From positions 1 to 36,816 of the forward strand of contig JAWXBI010000065.1 of assembly GCA_034439915.1 (NCBI GenBank): a DNA stretch of 36,816 bases, read 5' to 3'. Under the pieces are notes generated by a model. That model worked only from the letters and a program-made list of their open reading frames with translations, was not told where the DNA came from and did no database searches. The stretch is from JADJLQ01 sp034439915. Lineage in GTDB: Bacteria > Bacteroidota > Bacteroidia > Chitinophagales > Saprospiraceae. Both the position numbers and the translations under genes were made by a program. Positions 31,575 through 36,816 of this stretch are shown piece by piece; position 1 is the first letter of the stretch, and every line of letters begins with the position of its first letter.

Positions 31575-32507
31575 ATGAGATCATTAGAAGAACCTGGTAT
31601 ACGGGAAATAAGCAAGTTGGAACTTCTTGCTAACCAGGTAGTTGAAGGATTTATTGTGGGACTTCATCAAAGTCCTTTCCATGGCTTTTCTGTTGAATTT
31701 GCCGAACACCGTATTTACAACGCCGGTGAAAGCACAAAAAATATTGACTGGAAGGTCTTTGCACGTACGGACCGCTTATACTCCAAAAGGTTTGAAGAAG
31801 AAACCAATTTGCGTTGCCAGATTGTCATTGATATTAGTTCTTCCATGCAATTTCCAAAAAGCTCACTGGAAAATCCAAAGGACACACAAAATAAATTTAT
31901 CTTCTCTGCCCTGGGAGCCGCTTCCATGATGAACCTGTTCCGGAGACAACGGGATGCATTTGGGTTGAGCCTGTTTGATGAAGTATTGCGAATTCATACC
32001 CCGTCTAAATCCAGTACAGCACATTATAGACTCCTTCTGAGCCACCTGGAAAAGGTTTTGAATGATCCCGGAGCACTGAAGGGTACCCAGGCCGCCCAGA
32101 TCTTACATGAGATAGCTGAACGCATCCACAAACGGTCACTGGTACTGGTTTTTTCAGATATGATGGACGACCCTGCCCGCATCAAAGAGGTATTTGCAGC
32201 ATTACAACATTTAAAACACAATAAACACGAAGTCATCCTTTTTCATACCGTAGACCGGAAAAAAGAAGTTGATTTTGATTACGAAAACAGGCCCCATTTA
32301 TTTATTGATCTGGAGACCGGGGAAAAAGTACGGTTGTTGCCAAAAGAAGTAGAAAAGGAATATAAAAAACAAATGTTGCAGCTTCACGAACAGATTGCCA
32401 TGACCTGCCTGCAATACAAAATCGACCTGATCGAAGCGGATATTTCGAAAGGATATAAACCAATCCTTCAGGCCTACCTGGCCAAACGAAGCCGGATGTC
32501 GGTCTGA
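31575..32507 (+). CDS. DUF58 protein with VWA-type MIDAS
   Basis: A 310-residue cytoplasmic DUF58 protein. The N-terminal signature GESTKNIDWKVFARTDRLYSKRFEEE (51-76) is the DUF58 core. It is followed by a VWA-like domain with the metal site DISSS (86-90) and a later FSDMMDD. Such proteins usually work with a MoxR-family AAA+ ATPase, often encoded next to them, as chaperone-like pairs. Here no MoxR gene is on either side, so its partner is unlinked or was separated. It precedes ppk2 by 41 bp and may belong to the same transcript. It follows the trxA terminator. Confidence 0.9.
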   Translation: MRSLEEPGIREISKLELLANQVVEGFIVGLHQSPFHGFSVEFAEHRIYNAGESTKNIDWKVFARTDRLYSKRFEEETNLRCQIVIDISSSMQFPKSSLENPKDTQNKFIFSALGAASMMNLFRRQRDAFGLSLFDEVLRIHTPSKSSTAHYRLLLSHLEKVLNDPGALKGTQAAQILHEIAERIHKRSLVLVFSDMMDDPARIKEVFAALQHLKHNKHEVILFHTVDRKKEVDFDYENRPHLFIDLETGEKVRLLPKEVEKEYKKQMLQLHEQIAMTCLQYKIDLIEADISKGYKPILQAYLAKRSRMSV

Positions 32508-32548
32508 CCTGTCCAAATCTATTAATTCAAGCTATAAACGATTACCTT

Positions 32549-33328
32549 ATGATAAAACTAAAGTCCATTCCGACGAAAGCCCCGAGCGGTGTAGATAAAC
32601 AAACATCTAAATCACTCCTGAAACATATGGTGAAGGAAATAGGCGATCTCCAGCATGCCATGTATGCGGAAAAAAAACAAAGCCTGCTGGTCATATTCCA
32701 GGGGGTGGACGCAAGTGGTAAGGACGGAGCGACCCGAAACGTATTTGTTAATTGCGGTACCATAGGGACTGACGCCTACGGGTTTAAAAAACCAACAGAA
32801 TATGAATTTGCCCATGATTTTCTCTGGAGAGTCAATAAACTCACGCCAGCTAAAGGATTTATTCAGATTTTTAACCGGTCCCATTATGAGGACATTCTGA
32901 TCCAGCGGGTCCATAAATGGATTGATATGAAGAGGGTCAAACAACGTATGGATGCCATTAATACTTTTGAACAATTATTGGAATTTGACAACAATACCCG
33001 GGTGCTTAAATTTTATATGCACATCTCTAAAGAACGACAACGGGAAAAATTACAGGAACGTATAGACGATCCGATGAAAAACTGGAAACACAATCCCGCC
33101 GATTGGAAAGAAACGATGTATTGGAATGAATACCTAAAAGCTTATGAGTATGCGATCAACAACAGTGTCATTCCCTGGCACATTGTCCCGGTAGATCAGC
33201 GATGGTACCGGAATTATTATGTTGCACGGGTGGTACTGGATACGCTGAAAAAAATGAATCCACAACTCCCTATGCTAACAGCAGAAGACAAAAAAATAAT
33301 GTCAGAGCTACAGTCCACCAAATCTTGA
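32549..33328 (+). CDS. ppk2: Polyphosphate kinase 2 family protein
   Basis: PPK2-family phosphotransferase of 259 residues, the one-domain size. Walker A is GVDASGKDG (52-60). A lid and Walker B region follow as FNRSHYEDILIQRVH, and the family motif DPMKNWKHNPADW lies about 60 residues later, ending WHIVPVDQRWYRNYYVAR. PPK2 enzymes move phosphate between polyphosphate and nucleotides (ADP/GDP or AMP, by class). The class cannot be fixed with confidence here. No ppk1 or ppx is adjacent. It starts a run of five genes spaced by 3 bp or less. Confidence 0.92.
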   Translation: MIKLKSIPTKAPSGVDKQTSKSLLKHMVKEIGDLQHAMYAEKKQSLLVIFQGVDASGKDGATRNVFVNCGTIGTDAYGFKKPTEYEFAHDFLWRVNKLTPAKGFIQIFNRSHYEDILIQRVHKWIDMKRVKQRMDAINTFEQLLEFDNNTRVLKFYMHISKERQREKLQERIDDPMKNWKHNPADWKETMYWNEYLKAYEYAINNSVIPWHIVPVDQRWYRNYYVARVVLDTLKKMNPQLPMLTAEDKKIMSELQSTKS

Positions 33329-33331
33329 TCT

Positions 33332-33748
33332 ATGGAAGCAGTAAGGGTGGATAAATGGTTGTGGAGCATCAGGTTATTTAAATCGCGTACCCTGGCAACA
33401 GAAGCCTGTAAAAATGGCAAAGTTTACCTCGGCACCACTCCGTTAAAACCATCTCACGATATCCGTACCGGAGATTTATTGTCCGTCCATAAAGACGGAT
33501 TCCGATTTTCCATTAAGGTGAAAGATTTACTGGAAAAGCGGGTGAGTGCCATATTGGCAAAAAATTATTATGAAAACCTGACCCCGGAGGAGGAATTAAA
33601 TAAGTATAAAGTCTGGTTTGTCGGCAAAGCAGCCGCTGAAGTCCGTGAAAAGGGATCCGGAAGGCCTACTAAACAGGAGAGAAGGGATATCGATGAATTC
33701 AAGGAAAACTATACTCAGGAAACGGATGATTTATGGCTGAATGAATGA
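33332..33748 (+). CDS. S4-domain RNA-binding protein (HslR/Hsp15-like)
   Basis: A 138-residue protein with an N-terminal S4 domain (about 3-62; VRVDKWLWSIRLFKSRTLATEACKNGKVYLG...GDLLSV). The C-terminal tail carries GKGSGRPTKQERRDIDEF-like basic-acidic sequence (EKGSGRPTKQERRDIDEF), as in Hsp15. In E. coli Hsp15 rescues stalled 50S subunits that hold peptidyl-tRNA after heat shock. It lies 3 bp after ppk2 and overlaps the next gene by 4 bp, so it is probably co-expressed with both. Confidence 0.9.
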   Translation: MEAVRVDKWLWSIRLFKSRTLATEACKNGKVYLGTTPLKPSHDIRTGDLLSVHKDGFRFSIKVKDLLEKRVSAILAKNYYENLTPEEELNKYKVWFVGKAAAEVREKGSGRPTKQERRDIDEFKENYTQETDDLWLNE

Positions 33749-34710
33749 AATTAGTTTGTAAACCTGGACCAGCGATCAGCAGATGGTTTATCTGTCTGTG
33801 TATGGGATGCCGCCTGGGTGGCCCTTCCTTGTCAGCCCAGGAAATTGAATCCATTTACCAGATCATCCAACTTGATTCGATTACCATCCGGGCAGAAAAA
33901 GAAGGGTTTGATATCGATGACTTTATCGACCTGGTCATCCGGGATAAATCGTTCTATGAGGCGTTTCAACATTTGCGGACCATCGGTTATACTTTTCAAA
34001 ATGAGATCCTTATGCTGGATCGAAAAATGGAAAAAATGGCCTCTTATCAAAGTATGGCCCGCCAATATTATAAAAAGCCCTGCCGTTATATGACAGAAGA
34101 AACAAGAGATGTTCAGGGAAGATTTTTTACCAAAAAAGGAGACTATAAATATTACACGGCCAAACTGTATGACCGGATGTTTTTTACCCAGGACACGGTT
34201 TGTATCCCGGAAGGAGACCCTGCCTTTTCCGTTGAAACGGACCCGGAGGGTATGGAGAAACACGTCCTGGAGCTTAAAAAATTGATTTTTAATCCCGGCA
34301 AAAAAGCGAACGTTCCATTGATAGGTAATAAAACAGCTATATTCGAAAAAGAAATGTGGCCTTATTATGATTATAGCATAGGTTCAGACACGCTGGAAGG
34401 CCAACCCAGTTATGTTTTTACGGTGCAGACTAAAAAAGAATATCTCCTTCACAACCCTGGAAAAACGGTAATTAAAAATTTGCAAACCTGGTTTGCCAAA
34501 GGCAGCCTGCAAATCCTGAAACGAAAATACACCCTGGCCGCCAATACCCTTCTGTATCATTTTAATGTGAATATGGATATTGACCTCATCAAAACGGGGG
34601 AATTCTATTATCCCCAAATGATAACGTATGACGGAATATGGAAAGTAGCCTCAAAAAAAATGGAACATGCTAAATTTAAGATCCGGTTTTCCCAATTTAA
34701 AAACGACTGA
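33745..34710 (+). CDS. Unknown exported protein in the ppk2 operon
   Basis: A 321-residue protein I cannot place in a named family. An N-terminal signal peptide is likely (hydrophobic WFICLCMGCRLGG then SLSAQ as cleavage site). The conserved-looking start of the mature part is ITIRAEKEGFDIDDFIDLVIRDKSFYEAFQHLR. The middle has a YMTEETRDVQGRFFTKKGDYKYYTAK segment, and beta-strand-like alternation continues to the end (PSYVFTVQTKK, YHFNVNMDIDLIKTGEFYYPQM). It is probably a periplasmic or outer-membrane-associated protein of mixed fold, perhaps LolA-like in its strand pattern, though this is weak. Two 4-bp-or-less junctions tie it to the S4 and kinase genes. Confidence 0.75.
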   Translation: MKLVCKPGPAISRWFICLCMGCRLGGPSLSAQEIESIYQIIQLDSITIRAEKEGFDIDDFIDLVIRDKSFYEAFQHLRTIGYTFQNEILMLDRKMEKMASYQSMARQYYKKPCRYMTEETRDVQGRFFTKKGDYKYYTAKLYDRMFFTQDTVCIPEGDPAFSVETDPEGMEKHVLELKKLIFNPGKKANVPLIGNKTAIFEKEMWPYYDYSIGSDTLEGQPSYVFTVQTKKEYLLHNPGKTVIKNLQTWFAKGSLQILKRKYTLAANTLLYHFNVNMDIDLIKTGEFYYPQMITYDGIWKVASKKMEHAKFKIRFSQFKND

Positions 34711-34712
34711 CG

Positions 34713-35555
34713 ATGATTGCAATTTGTGATAGCGGAGGGACCAAAGGCGATTGGGCTTTTTTCGGAGGAAGCGATAAACAACTTTTTGCTTCACCGGGTT
34801 TTAATCCTTACACCCATGACCTACCCATGTATCTCGAGGCTCTTAAGTCGTTGTTTGAATCCCATCTGGATGTAAACAGCGTTACCGATGTTTATTTTTA
34901 TAGCGCAGGTTGCCGCGAAATCCAACAACAACAAAAAGTCAGTCATGGCCTTTCTTCCCTGTTTACCCATTCCCGAATAGAAGTCAACCAGGATCTTTTA
35001 GCCGCTGCACGGGCTACCTGTGGACGGCACTCCGGTATAGCGTGTATTTTGGGCACCGGGGCCAATTCGGGTTTATATGACGGATATCAATTTACAGATA
35101 ATATACCTACCCTGGGCTACCTGGTCGGAGATGAAGGCGGAGGGGCACATTTTGGTAAATTATTGATCAAATCCTATTTTTACCGGGAGATGCCTGATTC
35201 CATTCTCAAAGCATTTGATGAGACTTTCCCTGGAAAACATGAGAAAATTTTAGCTCAATTATATTCTAAAAACGCACCGAATACCTATCTCGCTTCATTT
35301 ATGAAATTTGCTATCCAATACCTTGAAGATCCTTTTATCTATAAATTATTGCTTAAAAATTTTCAGGATTTTATAGATACCCAATTGAGTAAATATCAGG
35401 GCTACCAGGAATTACCCGTCCATTTTGTCGGATCCGTAGCACATTATTTTCACCTGCCTTTAAAAGATTGCCTGAATCAAAATGGAATACAGTCCGGCTA
35501 TATGATTTCCAAACCACTGGACAGGTTGATTGAATTCCATCAACAGCAAGCATGA
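34713..35555 (+). CDS. BadF/BadG-type ATPase, N-acetylglucosamine kinase-like
   Basis: Actin-like ATPase-fold protein of 280 residues. Phosphate-1 motif CDSGGTKGDW (5-14), the expected catalytic aspartate D94 in VNQDLLAAARA, phosphate-2 GIACILGTGANSG (108-120) and YLVGDEGGGAHFGK near 144 match the BcrAD/BadF family as found in N-acetylglucosamine kinases. It probably phosphorylates an amino sugar recovered from cell-wall turnover. It lies 2 bp after the unknown exported gene and overlaps cutA by 4 bp. No nagA/nagB gene is nearby; the window's amino-sugar link is glmM, far upstream. Confidence 0.85.
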   Translation: MIAICDSGGTKGDWAFFGGSDKQLFASPGFNPYTHDLPMYLEALKSLFESHLDVNSVTDVYFYSAGCREIQQQQKVSHGLSSLFTHSRIEVNQDLLAAARATCGRHSGIACILGTGANSGLYDGYQFTDNIPTLGYLVGDEGGGAHFGKLLIKSYFYREMPDSILKAFDETFPGKHEKILAQLYSKNAPNTYLASFMKFAIQYLEDPFIYKLLLKNFQDFIDTQLSKYQGYQELPVHFVGSVAHYFHLPLKDCLNQNGIQSGYMISKPLDRLIEFHQQQA

Positions 35556-35866
35556 ATAAAATCGTAGAGGTCCACCTCACCTTTCCTAATCTGGAATCGG
35601 CACAATCATTTTGCCTTACACTCGTGGAAGAAAGATTAGCCGCCTGCTGCACTGTTTTTCCTGTACAAAGCATCTATTTCTGGCAGTCCCAAATCATCCA
35701 GGAATCGGAACATACCGCACTGCTAAAAACCTTGCCAGACAAGCTGGACGCTCTGCTCCTAAAGATTAGTTCAACGCACCCTTATGAAATTCCGGCGGTC
35801 ACCTGGTCTGAAGCCGAAACTACCCCTGGCTATCTGGACTGGATAAGCGAAACACTCAACGATTGA
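35552..35866 (+). CDS. cutA: CutA divalent-cation tolerance protein
   Basis: A 104-residue CutA protein, a trimeric ferredoxin-like fold related to PII. Features: a first strand VEVHLTFPNLESAQSF, LVEERLAACCTVFPVQSIYFWQSQI, LLKTLPDKLDALLLKISSTHPYEIPAV with the HPYE motif, and a C-terminal YLDWISETL. CutA is named for copper tolerance in E. coli, but a direct metal role is disputed. It is last in the ppk2 run, with an ATGA overlap upstream. Confidence 0.94.
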   Translation: MNKIVEVHLTFPNLESAQSFCLTLVEERLAACCTVFPVQSIYFWQSQIIQESEHTALLKTLPDKLDALLLKISSTHPYEIPAVTWSEAETTPGYLDWISETLND

Positions 35867-35896
35867 ACACCGTATATACTTTGTTTCGGGTAAACG

Positions 35897-36793
35897 TTAT
35901 TTCTTTTTTAAATTAAACACCCTGGAAATATTAAACCCAAAGTGGATATCTCCTTCGGCCCAGTCGCCCACCGTTTCAGCGATATATCCTTTTTCAATCA
36001 TGGCTGTAGAATTGGTAAAATGCAATTGGAAGACGTGCCCTCCGGTTTCAATGTCAAAACCAACAGAAAAAGAATTTTTAAATTCCGAGGAGATCTGATC
36101 TGGTAAGACATACATATATTCCCCATTTAATGAAAGCCGTTTTGTCAATTTTATTCTTCCTCCCGCTCCAATACCAAGGACATCATTTTTTTCAGAAGGT
36201 CTGGCAGTCAGATTACGGTGAACTATTGTGGGAGAAAGTTGCAGGGAGAGTTCTTCTGTAATTTTAGAACCCAGGATAAGCTGACCCGTATAAAATAAAT
36301 TATTTACAAACAGGTCTTCCCGATCTGAATTATTTGTTTTTTGAGTTTTTAATGCCGTACTCCCAAATAATGAAACGGTCAGCGGAGATCCCCCTTTACC
36401 CCTGGTCTGTTTAAATATTTTCCATTTAAAATAACCATCCAGGGTCTTTTCGAAGGTACTCCGTCCAAAACCAAGCATAAATGCATCCGTAACCCCGTAT
36501 TCAGCACCCAATCTGACGGTTGATTGATCCAGTCCGAAAAGCTCTCCTATTCCGCTGTTTACAAAACCAAAACGATGGCCGATTTTAATGTCTAACACCC
36601 CTGCAGCGGTGTTGACCACCGAAGGAAAATTTACGATCCGCGTTGTTTTAAAGGTTGCAGTGACCGGTTCTTTTTTCATCTCCGAGGAATCTGTTCCAAG
36701 CATAGAAAGCAAATCATCCTGAGCATATATTAAAGGGGTAGTGCCAATCCATACTCCGGCAAATCCCATTACAAATAGTAAAATCTTTTTCAT
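35897..36793 (-). CDS. DUF5777 family beta-barrel protein
   Basis: A 298-residue exported protein with signal peptide MKKILLFVMGFAGVWIGTTPLIYAQ. The mature part resembles DUF5777: ATFKTTRIVNFPSVVNTAAGVLDIKIGHRFG, GLDQSTVRLGAEYGVTDAFMLGFGRS, DGYFKWKIFKQ, then alternating strands ending HFGFNISRVFNLKKK. These are the marks of an outer-membrane barrel of unknown function common in Bacteroidota, sometimes next to YceI or cytochrome genes. The gene faces cutA across a 30-bp gap, and its promoter lies at or beyond the window edge. Confidence 0.82.
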   Translation of the reverse strand: MKKILLFVMGFAGVWIGTTPLIYAQDDLLSMLGTDSSEMKKEPVTATFKTTRIVNFPSVVNTAAGVLDIKIGHRFGFVNSGIGELFGLDQSTVRLGAEYGVTDAFMLGFGRSTFEKTLDGYFKWKIFKQTRGKGGSPLTVSLFGSTALKTQKTNNSDREDLFVNNLFYTGQLILGSKITEELSLQLSPTIVHRNLTARPSEKNDVLGIGAGGRIKLTKRLSLNGEYMYVLPDQISSEFKNSFSVGFDIETGGHVFQLHFTNSTAMIEKGYIAETVGDWAEGDIHFGFNISRVFNLKKK

Positions 36794-36816
36794 AGCATTT
36801 CGAATTAGTATATTGA

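Noticed and set aside
1..36816. tRNA, rRNA, CRISPR and insertion sequences
   Set aside because: Reading both strands I recognised none; intergenic gaps are all under 300 bp and mostly explained by promoters and terminators.

Overview
The window reads as an ordinary, gene-dense stretch of a Bacteroidota chromosome, probably from the Saprospiria/Chitinophagia/Cytophagia side of the phylum. Supporting signs are Bacteroidota-type families (DUF5683 next to parAB, DUF5916, DUF5777, DUF3810, TlpA proteins with a DUF4369-like front), repeated TAnnTTTG -7 promoter boxes with few Shine-Dalgarno sequences, and a futalosine hydrolase, which implies the alternative menaquinone route. The lineage below phylum level is inference. 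I see no tRNA, rRNA, CRISPR array, transposase, integrase or phage gene.

Layout. 1-4.7 kb: a crotonase (minus strand), then parA-parB-DUF5683 (chromosome segregation), an SCP2 lipid-binding protein and fmt (initiator-tRNA formylation). 4.7-9.7 kb: an exported TlpA-like thioredoxin, a Cys/Met-metabolism PLP enzyme and a large DUF5916 outer-membrane protein. 9.7-16.3 kb: a small TonB-C-like secreted protein, an orphan Pycsar-effector-like (PycTM) membrane protein, a MarC protein, a GntP-family permease, a large exported S9 peptidase, a 29-residue putative membrane microprotein and an NqrM-like small cysteine protein. 16.3-19.5 kb: mazG and two tandem O-antigen-ligase-like membrane proteins. 19.6-23.1 kb: the glmM-cysteine desulfurase-ribD operon. 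23.3-27.3 kb: an exported thioredoxin-fold protein, a HerA/DUF853-like ATPase, a histone-H1-like Lys/Ala repeat protein and a membrane-anchored DNA/RNA endonuclease. 27.4-31.4 kb: a PorV/PorQ-like barrel protein with mqnB, then ddl, a DUF3810 putative membrane metalloprotease and trxA with a clear terminator. 31.5-36.8 kb: a DUF58 protein, a tight five-gene run (ppk2, S4 protein, unknown exported protein, BadF/NagK-like kinase, cutA) and a DUF5777 barrel protein.

How the genes relate. Most are housekeeping genes for envelope precursors (glmM, ddl, the ligase pair), cofactors (cysteine desulfurase, ribD, mqnB), redox and thiol chemistry (trxA and two exported thioredoxin folds), nucleotide hygiene (mazG) and polyphosphate-nucleotide exchange (ppk2). 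The arrangement is compact: nine convergent gene pairs overlap or are separated by about 50 bp or less, and several of these junctions are palindromes containing both stop codons. I found no clearly new multi-gene system. The best leads are the orphan PycTM gene with a perfect palindrome over its promoter, a pair of 15-bp direct repeats before the microprotein, near-leaderless promoter-start arrangements, and the unknown secreted protein inside the ppk2 operon.
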